Shown here piece after piece: positions 8,376-16,460 of a stretch of DNA of 64,000 bases. The translations under genes and the position numbers were made by a program. The stretch lies in the NCBI RefSeq assembly GCF_965661665.1, contig NZ_CBFIEO010000007.1, positions 1 through 64,000 of the forward strand, in the 5' to 3' direction. This DNA is from Cognatiyoonia sp965661665 (lineage in GTDB: Bacteria; Pseudomonadota; Alphaproteobacteria; Rhodobacterales; Rhodobacteraceae). The notes beneath the pieces are model-generated. The model ran no database searches. It saw nothing but the letters and a program-made list of their open reading frames with translations, and was not told the origin of the DNA. Numbering within the stretch: position 1 is the stretch's first letter; each line of letters begins with the position of its first letter.

Positions 8376-9737
8376 ATGGCTTCAGCAGCAGAGCAGATGG
8401 CGCAGAACATGAGCTGGGGGGCAATCGGCAAAGCGACCGAACTCCGTCAACGTATCCTCTTCACCATCGGTCTTTTGACCGTCTATCGCCTCGGCACATA
8501 CATCCCTGTTCCAGGTATCGATACGCAGCAATTGCAAACGTTTATGGAGCAGGCCCAAGCGGGCATCGGCGGCATCCTTTCGATGTTCACAGGCGGGGCG
8601 CTGGCGCGGATGGGCATTTTTGCGCTGGGCATCATGCCATATATCTCTGCCTCGATCATTGTGCAGCTTTTGGGCTCCATGTGGGAACCACTGAAGCAGT
8701 TGAAGAAAGAGGGCGAGCAAGGCCGCCGTAAACTGACACAATACACACGCTACGGCACGGTTCTTCTGGCCACCGCACAGGCGTATGGCTTGGCTGTCAG
8801 CCTTGAAGCTGGCGGTTTGGCGGCTGATCCGGGTCTCTTCTTCCGTGTGGCCTGCATTATCACCATCGTCGGGGGCACTATGTTCCTGATGTGGTTGGGT
8901 GAGCAGATCACCGCACGCGGCATCGGCAACGGTATCTCCCTCATCATCTTCGTGGGCATCATCGCGGAAATCCCTGCGGCGATGGCACAGTTTTTATCCC
9001 AAGGTCGCTCCGGCGCCATCAGCCCCGCGGTCATCGTCGGTGTGCTTTTAATGGTCATCGTCGTGCTAACCTTCGTCGTCTTTATGGAACGTTCGCTTCG
9101 CAAGGTACACATCCAGTACCCGCGCCAACAGCGCGGTATGAAAGTCTACGATGGCTCTTCCAGCCACTTGCCGATCAAAGTGAACCCAGCGGGCGTTATC
9201 CCAGCGATCTTTGCATCCGCTTTGTTGCTTCTGCCGACGACAATCAGCACGTTCTCTGGCGGTTCAACCAGCCCGCTGATGGCGACGATCTTGGCCTACT
9301 TCGGCCCGGGGCAGCCGCTTTACCTGATCTTCTTCTCATCCATGATCATCTTCTTCACCTACTTCTATACAAAGGAAGTTGCGTTCAAAGTTGAGGATGT
9401 CGCTGAGAACCTGAAAAACCAGAACGGCTTCGTGCCGGGCATCCGTCCGGGCAAGCGCACCGCCGAATACCTCGACTACGTTGTCACACGTATCTTGGTG
9501 TTGGGCTCCGGCTATCTCGCGCTTGTGGCGCTGCTGCCCGAAATCCTGCGCGCACAGCTGTCGATCCCGTTTTATTTTGGTGGCACGTCCATCTTGATCA
9601 TCGTCTCTGTGGGGATGGACACCATTCAACAAGTTCAATCACACCTGCTGGCACACCAGTATGAAGGCTTGATTGAGAAGTCGCAGTTGCGAGGCCGTCG
9701 TGGCGGCGCAAAGAAGAGGGGGCCTGCGCGTCGATGA
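8376..9737 (+). CDS. secY: Preprotein translocase subunit SecY
   Basis: Core channel of the Sec translocase in the inner membrane, 453 residues, with ten predicted transmembrane segments. Recognisable segments include YRLGTYIPVPGID near the N-terminus, GNGISLIIFVGI, and QQRGMKVYDGSSSHLPIKVNPAGVIPAIFA (quoted here only in part: HLPIKVNPAGVIPAIF). The C-terminus is basic. The TGA stop overlaps the ATG of adk (ATGA), the usual secY-adk coupling. A GAGAAGAGAG stretch is the ribosome-binding region. Confidence 0.97.
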   Translation: MASAAEQMAQNMSWGAIGKATELRQRILFTIGLLTVYRLGTYIPVPGIDTQQLQTFMEQAQAGIGGILSMFTGGALARMGIFALGIMPYISASIIVQLLGSMWEPLKQLKKEGEQGRRKLTQYTRYGTVLLATAQAYGLAVSLEAGGLAADPGLFFRVACIITIVGGTMFLMWLGEQITARGIGNGISLIIFVGIIAEIPAAMAQFLSQGRSGAISPAVIVGVLLMVIVVLTFVVFMERSLRKVHIQYPRQQRGMKVYDGSSSHLPIKVNPAGVIPAIFASALLLLPTTISTFSGGSTSPLMATILAYFGPGQPLYLIFFSSMIIFFTYFYTKEVAFKVEDVAENLKNQNGFVPGIRPGKRTAEYLDYVVTRILVLGSGYLALVALLPEILRAQLSIPFYFGGTSILIIVSVGMDTIQQVQSHLLAHQYEGLIEKSQLRGRRGGAKKRGPARR

Positions 9738-10318
9738 ATATAATTTTGCTTGGCCCGCCGGGTGCGGGTAAGGGAACCCAAGCTGGATTTCTTGTAGAAA
9801 ACCGGGACATGATGCAGCTTTCCACAGGGGACATGCTGCGCGAAGCGCGAACCTCCGGCACTGAGATGGGCAAGAAGGTTGCGGCCGTCATGGACGCGGG
9901 CAACCTCGTGACCGATGAAATCGTCATTGGCCTGATCCGTGAAAAGCTTGAAGCAGGTGACGCAAAAGGTGGTTACATTTTTGATGGCTTCCCACGGACG
10001 CTGGCCCAAGCGGATGCACTGGGTGAATTGCTTGACGAGCTCGGCCAATCGCTCGACATGGTTATCGAACTGGAAGTCAATGACGATGTGTTGGTCGACC
10101 GCATCGTAGGTCGCGCCAAAGAGGCTGCGGCTGCCGGTCAGTCTGTTCGTGCGGACGACAATGAGGAAAGCCTCAAAATCCGCCTGATGGCTTATTACAA
10201 ACAGACAAGTCCCCTGATTGGGTACTATTATGCTAAAGGACACTTGAAGTCTGTCGACGGACTGGCGAGTATCGAAGACGTAGCACAGTCAATCGCACAG
10301 GTTATGGATAGCATCTAA
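9734..10318 (+). CDS. adk: Adenylate kinase, short form
   Basis: Converts ATP and AMP to two ADP in the cytoplasm. At 194 residues it is the short form without the 25-residue zinc-type LID insertion of the 214-217 residue enzymes. It has the P-loop GPPGAGKGT (residues 7-15), the AMP site STGDMLR, and DGFPRT. The LID is reduced to a short segment after DRIVGRAKE. It is co-translated with secY (4-bp overlap). A small membrane ORF begins at the last base of its stop codon. Confidence 0.96.
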   Translation: MNIILLGPPGAGKGTQAGFLVENRDMMQLSTGDMLREARTSGTEMGKKVAAVMDAGNLVTDEIVIGLIREKLEAGDAKGGYIFDGFPRTLAQADALGELLDELGQSLDMVIELEVNDDVLVDRIVGRAKEAAAAGQSVRADDNEESLKIRLMAYYKQTSPLIGYYYAKGHLKSVDGLASIEDVAQSIAQVMDSI

Positions 10319-10512
10319 CGGGCGCACGTTTAGGGGCAGCACTGTCAGTTGGTATCGGATGGATCGTGGCCGTTGGTGTGTTCATGTTCCCGCGCACATT
10401 CGACAGCGTTGCAATCCTGTGGCTTTGGTTCCTCGTTGTGGTCGCGTTTTTGCCGCGTGAGACATACAAGGTTTACAGGATGCTGACGTCCAAAATGGGC
10501 AAGGGCAAATAG
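10318..10512 (+). CDS. Small two-helix membrane protein, apparently with a non-ATG (ACG) start
   Basis: An open frame of 64 codons directly after adk. It reads (ACG)GARLGAALSVGIGW, then VAVGVFMFPRTFDSVAIL, WLWFLVVVAFLPRETYK and a basic tail ending MGKGK. Two hydrophobic helices and a positive C-terminus look like a real protein. There is no ATG before residue 23. The context TAACG at the adk stop is where a coupled TAATG would be expected, so an ACG start, or a mutated ATG, is the simplest reading. GTG codons at 10366 and 10378 would remove the first helix. The function is unknown. Confidence 0.5.
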   Translation, partial: TGARLGAALSVGIGWIVAVGVFMFPRTFDSVAILWLWFLVVVAFLPRETYKVYRMLTSKMGKGK

Positions 10513-10537
10513 CTCAAGACCTCATTAAAATTGGGCC

Positions 10538-10566
10538 TTGACGCACTTCCCGAACGCTCCTAGATA
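10538..10566 (+). promoter_or_regulatory. Sigma-70 type promoter of the rpsM-rpsK-rpoA-rplQ operon
   Basis: TTGACG at 10538-10543 and TAGATA at 10561-10566 with a 17-base spacer. It precedes a leader of about 160 bases that contains a GGGTC/GACCC hairpin at 10684-10703. Confidence 0.65.
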
Positions 10567-10725
10567 ACGCCATCCCTAATGGGAATCAAAAAACGGCTAA
10601 TGGGTCGCTCCCAAGCGCGGTTGACTACCTAGATATGACGCAGCCCGGCGCCACAAATGGTCCGGGCTTACGTTGTGAAAAAAGGGTCTGGCATTACGGA
10701 CCCGCAACGAAAAGGAAAAGCACAC

Positions 10726-11094
10726 GTGGCACGTATTGCCGGCGTAAACATCCCGACTTCAAAGCGGGTTCCAATCGCCCTGACATATATTGCTGGTATA
10801 GGTCCTTCGACCGCCAAGCAAATCTGCGAAGCAACCAAAATTGATGAGACACGTCGTATCAACGACCTGTCCGACGCTGAAGTTGTTTCTATCCGCGAAT
10901 TCATCGACGCGAACATCACCGTAGAAGGTGACCTGCGCCGTGAAGTTCAGATGAACGTAAAGCGCCTGATGGACCTCGGCTGCTATCGTGGCCTGCGCCA
11001 CCGCCGCAACCTGCCGGTTCGTGGCCAGCGTACATCTACAAACGCACGCACACGCAAAGGCCCTGCAAAGGCCATTGCTGGCAAGAAGAAATAA
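10726..11094 (+). CDS. rpsM: 30S ribosomal protein S13
   Basis: Small-subunit head protein, 122 residues, the usual length. The correct start is the GTG at 10726 (VARIAGVNIPTSKRV), preceded by AAAGGAAAAG; the upstream in-frame ATG at 10657 would add an unrelated 23-residue extension. It contains the family GIGPSTAKQICE helix-turn region and the basic tail RGQRTSTNARTRKGPAK. It is the first gene of the alpha operon here; rpsD is absent, as is usual for alphaproteobacteria. Confidence 0.96.
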   Translation: MARIAGVNIPTSKRVPIALTYIAGIGPSTAKQICEATKIDETRRINDLSDAEVVSIREFIDANITVEGDLRREVQMNVKRLMDLGCYRGLRHRRNLPVRGQRTSTNARTRKGPAKAIAGKKK

Positions 11095-11106
11095 GGAGGC
11101 TCATCG

Positions 11107-11499
11107 ATGGCACGTGATACCCGTCGCGGAGGCAAGCGTAAGGTCTCCAAAAACATCGCCGCTGGCGTGGCGCATGTGAACTCTTCATTCAACAATACAA
11201 AGATCCTGATCTCCGACGTGCAGGGCAACGCCATTTCTTGGTCGTCTGCTGGCACAATGGGCTTCAAGGGCTCTCGTAAGTCCACACCTTATGCGGCGCA
11301 GATGGCTGCTGAGGATGCGGGTAAGAAAGCACAAGAACACGGCGTCAAAACGCTTGAGGTTGAAGTGCAGGGTCCAGGTTCCGGCCGTGAAAGCGCACTG
11401 CGCGCTTTGGCTGCTGTTGGTTTCAACATCACATCCATCCGTGACGTAACACCAATAGCGCACAACGGATGCCGCCCACCAAAGCGCCGCCGCGTCTGA
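11107..11499 (+). CDS. rpsK: 30S ribosomal protein S11
   Basis: Small-subunit platform protein of 130 residues. Family motifs include AHVNSSFNNTKILISD, QMAAEDAGKKA and the C-terminal DVTPIAHNGCRPPKRRRV. It lies 12 bp after rpsM with AAGGAGG upstream. Directly after it is a GC-rich hairpin before rpoA. Confidence 0.97.
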   Translation: MARDTRRGGKRKVSKNIAAGVAHVNSSFNNTKILISDVQGNAISWSSAGTMGFKGSRKSTPYAAQMAAEDAGKKAQEHGVKTLEVEVQGPGSGRESALRALAAVGFNITSIRDVTPIAHNGCRPPKRRRV

Positions 11500-11514
11500 T
11501 CTTACCCAATTTTT

Positions 11515-11539
11515 GGGGCTGCACGTTTCGCGCGGCCCC
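11515..11539 (+). promoter_or_regulatory. GC-rich hairpin between rpsK and rpoA
   Basis: GGGGC (11515-11519) pairs with GCCCC (11535-11539) and can be extended inward with one mismatch. No long U tract follows, so it is more likely a processing or stabilising hairpin than a full terminator. Confidence 0.45.
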
Positions 11540-11608
11540 AATCTGTCATTTTGAAACCTCGGGAGTCGGCCTTTTGGTCATGAAAGGCAGACAGGAATGG
11601 AGGGCTAC

Positions 11609-12625
11609 ATGATCCACAAGAACTGGGCAGAGTTGATCAAACCAACTCAATTGGAAGTGAAACCGGGCAACGATCCCGCGCGTCAGGCAACTGTTATTGC
11701 CGAACCGCTTGAGCGTGGCTTTGGTCTGACACTTGGTAACGCGCTGCGCCGCGTTCTGATGTCCTCTCTTCAAGGTGCTGCGATCACCGCAGTGCAAATC
11801 GACAACGTGTTGCACGAGTTTTCAAGCGTGTCTGGTGTGCGTGAAGACGTCACTGACATCGTATTGAACCTCAAAGGCGTTGCGATCCGCATGGAAGTTG
11901 AAGGTCCAAAGCGTTTGAGCGTTCAGGCCAAAGGTCCGGGCGTTGTCACCGCTGGCGACATCTCGGAAACAGCAGGCATTGAAATCCTGAACAAGGACCA
12001 CGTGATTTGCCACCTCGACGATGGCGCTGATCTGTACATTGAACTGACTGTGAACACTGGCAAAGGCTATGTGTCCGCAGACAAGAACAAGCCAGAAGAT
12101 GCGCCAATCGGCATGATGGCGATCGATGCAATCTATTCACCGGTCAAGAAAGTCTCTTACGACGTTCAGCCGACTCGTGAAGGCCAGGTTCTGGACTATG
12201 ACAAGCTGACCATGAAAGTCGAAACAGATGGGTCTATCACACCTGACGATGCCGTGGCTTACGCTGCGCGTATCCTTCAGGACCAGCTGTCTATCTTCGT
12301 GAACTTTGACGAGCCTGAATCTGCACAGCAAGGTCAGGAAGACGATGGTCTCGAGTTCAACCCACTTCTCCTCAAGAAAGTGGACGAGCTGGAGCTGTCT
12401 GTCCGTTCTGCAAACTGCCTGAAGAACGACAACATCGTCTACATCGGCGATCTGATCCAAAAGACAGAAGCAGAAATGCTGCGCACGCCGAACTTTGGCC
12501 GCAAGTCTTTGAACGAGATCAAAGAGGTGCTGTCGGGCATGGGTCTGCACCTCGGCATGGATGTCGAGGACTGGCCACCGGATAACATCGAAGATCTGGC
12601 GAAGAAGTTCGAAGATCAGTTCTAA
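11609..12625 (+). CDS. rpoA: DNA-directed RNA polymerase subunit alpha
   Basis: RNA polymerase alpha subunit, 338 residues, the standard alphaproteobacterial length. The N-terminal dimerisation domain carries ERGFGLTLGNALRRVLMSS; an acidic linker (SAQQGQEDDGLEFN) leads to the C-terminal domain with LELSVRSANCLKNDNI and RTPNFGRKSLNEI. I use the ATG at 11609 (MIHKNWAELIKP), which has GGAGGG 5 bases upstream and matches the family start; the ATG at 11597 adds four residues. Confidence 0.97.
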   Translation: MIHKNWAELIKPTQLEVKPGNDPARQATVIAEPLERGFGLTLGNALRRVLMSSLQGAAITAVQIDNVLHEFSSVSGVREDVTDIVLNLKGVAIRMEVEGPKRLSVQAKGPGVVTAGDISETAGIEILNKDHVICHLDDGADLYIELTVNTGKGYVSADKNKPEDAPIGMMAIDAIYSPVKKVSYDVQPTREGQVLDYDKLTMKVETDGSITPDDAVAYAARILQDQLSIFVNFDEPESAQQGQEDDGLEFNPLLLKKVDELELSVRSANCLKNDNIVYIGDLIQKTEAEMLRTPNFGRKSLNEIKEVLSGMGLHLGMDVEDWPPDNIEDLAKKFEDQF

Positions 12626-12760
12626 GGAATTGGACGGGCTTTTGGGCCCGCCTCCAAATGCCGGCACCGGCCGGGAACATCTGGGCAATCCCGCCCCAAG
12701 GAGAGCGGCAGACACGCATCTGACCGCCAGACAAAGCATAAGACTTTAGGAGACTCGAAA

Positions 12761-13186
12761 ATGCGTCACGCACGTGGATACCGCCGCCTCAATCGCACAC
12801 ATGAACACCGCAAGGCTCTGTTCGCGAATATGGCTGGCTCGCTCATCGAGCATGAGCAGATTAAGACAACTTTGCCAAAGGCGAAGGAATTGAAGCGAGT
12901 CGTTGAAAAGCTCGTAACCTTAGGTAAACGCGGCGATTTGCACGCACGCCGTCAGGCAGCGGCACGTTTGAAACAAGACTCGCATGTTGCAAAATTGTTC
13001 GACGTTTTGGGCCCACGCTATGCGAAGCGCCAAGGTGGCTACGTTCGCGTCATTAAAGCAGGCTTCCGCTACGGCGATATGGCCCCAATGGCGATCATCG
13101 AGTTTGTCGAGCGCGATGTTGACGCCAAAGGCGCAGTGGACAAAGCCCGTGTCGCGGCCGAGGAAGTTTTGGAAGTAGATGAATAG
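12761..13186 (+). CDS. rplQ: 50S ribosomal protein L17
   Basis: Large-subunit protein of 141 residues starting MRHARGYRRLNRTHEHRKAL, the family signature. Long basic helix KAKELKRVVEKLVTLGKRG follows, and the C-terminal acidic tail (AAEEVLEVDE) is typical of alphaproteobacteria. TTTAGGAGAC gives the ribosome-binding site. It ends the ribosomal operon and is followed by a terminator. Confidence 0.97.
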   Translation: MRHARGYRRLNRTHEHRKALFANMAGSLIEHEQIKTTLPKAKELKRVVEKLVTLGKRGDLHARRQAAARLKQDSHVAKLFDVLGPRYAKRQGGYVRVIKAGFRYGDMAPMAIIEFVERDVDAKGAVDKARVAAEEVLEVDE

Positions 13187-13212
13187 TCTGTTTCCACAAA
13201 AGGCTTAAATTT

Positions 13213-13244
13213 AAGGGCTTTTCCGCAGGTGAGGCCCTTTTTTT
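13213..13244 (+). terminator. Intrinsic terminator of the ribosomal/rpoA operon
   Basis: AAGGGC (13213-13218) pairs with GCCCTT (13234-13239), followed by a run of T to 13244. The next 200 bases hold no recognisable gene. Confidence 0.75.
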
Positions 13245-13448
13245 CATTATGTGCTTGGGTTGGATTCACCGTAACTTAACCAGGATTTGGTCTGTCTCTC
13301 TGGGGTTAGGGGACGCAGCGAAAGGAGATGAATTGGGAAAAGATTACGCCCAATCTGTGGCGTGAACTGTGCTCTGGAAGTTTCGTTTCGTTGTCGGCGC
13401 TTAGCTTCTCGATTAAGGGTTGACCAAATTTTTCCTAACTTGTCTTAG

Positions 13449-14048
13449 AAGTCCGGCATAGAGCAATATATCGGTCGATTGGCTGCTTTTGTACCAGGGG
13501 GATTTGGGTATTTGCTGCATATTCGATTTGCGACAGCACTCTTAAGTCATCAGGCTTATCCTCCAAAATAGACCGAAATTTATAACAAGGAAGCATACGC
13601 GCTTCGAGATCCGATGATCACTTGGGGGTTTAGCGAGACCGGCGTACAAAGATGGAGCGCAATGAATATCCCTGATCCGTTTGACATTTTGGGTCAGGCT
13701 CGGGAATTCGGTATGAACTACGGAATTATCGTGTCGTGCGGACTAATGAAATCGAGGACAATTGCGAGTGGGTGTCGCAGTGACCGAGAATTCACCGCTG
13801 ATGAGATGTCTGCTTATTCAAAGCTGATAAAACATCTCCACGATATTACACAGCCTCCTCAGGCTTTGACGGATGCTCAAATCGAGGCCTCTAGGTGCAT
13901 CGCTGAAGGGGATCGTAATGCTGCTGCCGCGCGGTTGAACATTTCGGAAAGTGCTTTGAAGGTGCGATTGTCCTCTGCTTTGACAAGTCTTATGGCCAGG
14001 ACAACAGCCGAAGCTATTCAACGTGCACGGGATTATCGTCTGCTCTGA
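13449..14048 (+). pseudogene. Broken LuxR-type autoinducer receptor
   Basis: The translated frame matches a Rhodobacterales LuxR-family quorum-sensing receptor: IEQYIGRLAAFVPGG, HQAYPPK, then a TAG at 13569-13571, then TEIYNKEAYALRDPMI, TGVQRWSAMNIPDPFDI, and a C-terminal helix-turn-helix (LTDAQIEASRCIAEGD, LNISESALKVRLSSAL). The TAG sits where the family has tryptophan (YPxxW), so TGG to TAG is likely. The frame is closed upstream by TAG at 13446, and the probable initiation position is ATA at 13458, not ATG. Only an internal start at 13614 could make a C-terminal fragment of 144 residues. It is followed 70 bp later by the luxI remnant. Presumably non-functional as a receptor. Confidence 0.8.
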
Positions 14049-14118
14049 CGTATCTTAAAGTTTGCGACATATCGATTGGGTCAAGTTCTGACGCATATCG
14101 GAGTTATGTATACAAGGT

Positions 14119-14688
14119 GTGGCCTTATCCTTTAGGAACATTCACAGCCACGGTGAATTGTTCGGAAAAATTATGAAGGCGCGCAAACCTGCGCAGCTGT
14201 CTGACGATTGGGACGTCACGGCAACCAGGAATCAAGAATTCGATCAACACGACACGCCGCAATCACGCTGGCTCGCCGTGCATGATGATCGGGGCGATGT
14301 TCTAGCCAGCGTGCGGTTGACTCCGACAACCGCGCAAAGCGGGATCTATAGCTATTTGATGAAAGATGCGCAGCAGGGCCTTCTGGATTAGGTACCAACT
14401 GATCTTCTGTTCGAACCCGCACCGGTCGCGAGTGACATTTGGGAACGGATTCGCGTCTACGTGCAGCGCGGCTTGGTTCAGCCAAAGCGTGACCAAGTGC
14501 GCAAAAACATCCTCTGGCAATTGATCAAAACCAAGCAGACTGAAAACATCTGCCAACTCGTGGCGTTGTTGCCAATCTCATGGAAGAGTTGGGCCGAGGC
14601 CAGCAAGTTTGAAATGACCGCCGCTGGTTGGGTTTGGAACACGCGCGGACGCGATTATCAAGCGCACTGGCTGACGATCAATCCGTAA
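14119..14688 (+). pseudogene. Broken LuxI-type acyl-homoserine-lactone synthase
   Basis: A single frame from a GTG at 14119 encodes a full-length LuxI homologue except for one in-frame TAG at 14389-14391. The conserved LuxI residues are present on both sides: W in DDWDV, E/D/D in EFDQHD, R in ASVRLTPTT, and E and R in DIWERIRVYV after the stop. The TAG falls between QQGLLD and VPTDLLF, so the product would end before the active site is complete. The residues before the stop (LSFRNIHSHGELF, DTPQSRWLAVH, GIYSYLMKDAQ) match the Rhodobacterales subtype. Unless TAG is suppressed, the gene is dead. Confidence 0.82.
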
Positions 14689-14734
14689 TCAAAGTCAGCT
14701 TTCCAAGGTGTCTCATGCCGCATAATCTAGCGGC

Positions 14735-16051
14735 ATGACTGACCTATTTTCACAATCACCAACCGACACGCCCGCTGGCCCGCGGCCATTGGCGGATCGC
14801 TTGCGTCCGCGCAGCCTGTCAGAGGTTATCGGGCAGCAGCAGGTGATCGGCCCTGATGCGCCATTGGGCGCGATGCTTGCCGCAGGCTCGCTGTCGTCAT
14901 TGATCTTTTGGGGCCCGCCCGGTGTGGGTAAGACGACAATTGCTCGTCTCCTTGCCGATGAAACCAATCTTCACTTTGTCCAAATCTCTGCCATTTTCAC
15001 CGGCGTCCCTGATCTCAGGAAAGTCTTCGATGCCGCGAAGATACGTCATCAGAACGGGCAGGGGACGTTGCTGTTTGTCGACGAAATCCATCGCTTCAAC
15101 AAGGCGCAGCAGGACGGGTTCCTGCCGCATATGGAGGATGGGACGATCCTCCTCGTTGGGGCCACGACAGAAAACCCAAGTTTTGAACTCAATGCCGCGG
15201 TTTTGAGCCGTGCACAAGTTTTGGTGCTTGAGAGGTTGTCGCTGGATGACCTGGAACAGCTTGCACAACGCGCGGAAGACGATTTGGCCGTCAAGCTGCC
15301 TTTGGAAACGCAGGCCCGCCATGCTTTGCTTGAAATGGCTGATGGTGATGGGCGGGTGCTTCTGAACCTCATCGAACAGGTCACGGCTTGGAAGGACGAT
15401 GTGGTCCTGACGATTGACACCCTGTCATCGCGGCTGATGAAGCGCGCGGCGGTCTACGACAAATCTGGCGATGAGCATTACAACCTCATCAGCGCACTCC
15501 ACAAATCTGTGCGCGGGTCTGACCCTGATGCGGCGCTTTACTGGTTTGCGCGGATGTTGGAAGGGGGAGAGGATCCCCGATACCTTGCCCGACGGATGAC
15601 ACGCATGGCGGTCGAAGACATCGGCCTTGCAGACCCGCAAGCGCAGGCAATCTGCCTTCAGGCCTGGGAGACGTACGAACGACTTGGCTCACCAGAAGGG
15701 GAGCTTGCCTTGTCGCAAGCGTTAATCCACTTGGCCCTCGCCCCGAAATCGAATGCTAACTACGTGGCGTACAAAGCCGCCAGACGTGCGGCGAAGAAAA
15801 CAGGGTCGTTGCCGCCGCCCAAACATATTCTCAACGCGCCGACCTCCATGATGAAAGATAAGAGGTATGGCGCAGGCTATGTCTATGACCACGATTCGGA
15901 AGACGGTTTTTCGGGTCAAAGCTACTTCCCCGACAAAACGCAGCGCGAGGAGTTCTACGCCCCTGTCGATCGCGGGTTTGAGCGGGAACTGAAAAAGCGG
16001 GTCGACTATTTTGCTAAGCTCAGGGCGAAACGAAAGGCGCAGTCCAATTGA
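14735..16051 (+). CDS. rarA: Replication-associated recombination protein A
   Basis: AAA+ ATPase of 438 residues (MgsA/RarA/WRNIP1 family) that acts at stalled replication forks. Walker A GPPGVGKTT starts at residue 60, Walker B is LLFVDEIHRFNKAQQD, and sensor 1 is VGATTENPSFELN. The C-terminal MgsA domain contains YNLISALHKSVRGSDPDAALYW and ARRMTRMAVEDIGLADP in short family blocks. It stands alone upstream; crcB follows after 31 bp and may be co-transcribed. Confidence 0.96.
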   Translation: MTDLFSQSPTDTPAGPRPLADRLRPRSLSEVIGQQQVIGPDAPLGAMLAAGSLSSLIFWGPPGVGKTTIARLLADETNLHFVQISAIFTGVPDLRKVFDAAKIRHQNGQGTLLFVDEIHRFNKAQQDGFLPHMEDGTILLVGATTENPSFELNAAVLSRAQVLVLERLSLDDLEQLAQRAEDDLAVKLPLETQARHALLEMADGDGRVLLNLIEQVTAWKDDVVLTIDTLSSRLMKRAAVYDKSGDEHYNLISALHKSVRGSDPDAALYWFARMLEGGEDPRYLARRMTRMAVEDIGLADPQAQAICLQAWETYERLGSPEGELALSQALIHLALAPKSNANYVAYKAARRAAKKTGSLPPPKHILNAPTSMMKDKRYGAGYVYDHDSEDGFSGQSYFPDKTQREEFYAPVDRGFERELKKRVDYFAKLRAKRKAQSN

Positions 16052-16082
16052 CAAGCGGACCCTTTAGGGCCAGAGCAAGCGC

Positions 16083-16460
16083 ATGATTGGATCCCTCATC
16101 TCTGTCGCAGTGGGCGGCGCAATTGGCGCAAGCTTGCGCTTTGCGATTGGCCTTGCCATCGTGCGCGCAACAACTGGCGCATTCCCTGTGGGCATCCTGT
16201 CGATTAACGTCATCGGCTCTTTCCTGATGGGGCTATTTGTGGTCCTGTCTTATCAAAGAGGTTGGGATCATCTGAACCTGTTTGTCATGACCGGCATCTT
16301 GGGTGGTTTCACAACCTTTTCAGCCTTTTCCCTCGAAGCTTTCACTTTGTTTGAAAAGGGACAAACCGGTGCGGCGCTGACCTATGTGGGCTTGTCCGTT
16401 GTGCTTTCTATACTTGGCCTTATTGCGGGCGTGGCACTGGCGCGGGGCGTTTTTTTATGA
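16083..16460 (+). CDS. crcB: Fluoride efflux channel CrcB/Fluc
   Basis: Small four-helix membrane protein of 125 residues that exports fluoride as a dual-topology dimer. Typical motifs are GGAIGASLRF near the N-terminus, INVIGSFLMG, and GGFTTFSAFSLE. No fluoride riboswitch is visible in the 31-base upstream gap. The stop overlaps the ATG of the pseudouridine synthase (ATGA). Confidence 0.94.
   Translation: MIGSLISVAVGGAIGASLRFAIGLAIVRATTGAFPVGILSINVIGSFLMGLFVVLSYQRGWDHLNLFVMTGILGGFTTFSAFSLEAFTLFEKGQTGAALTYVGLSVVLSILGLIAGVALARGVFL

Noticed and set aside
13569..14391. Pyrrolysine coding at the TAG codons of luxR and luxI
   Set aside because: No pylT/pylS genes are in the window, the positions are not catalytic, and LuxR/LuxI proteins are not known to use pyrrolysine. 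The MttB-family gene, where pyrrolysine would be expected, has no TAG.
16052..16082. Fluoride riboswitch before crcB
   Set aside because: The gap is only 31 bases and shows no pseudoknot pattern.
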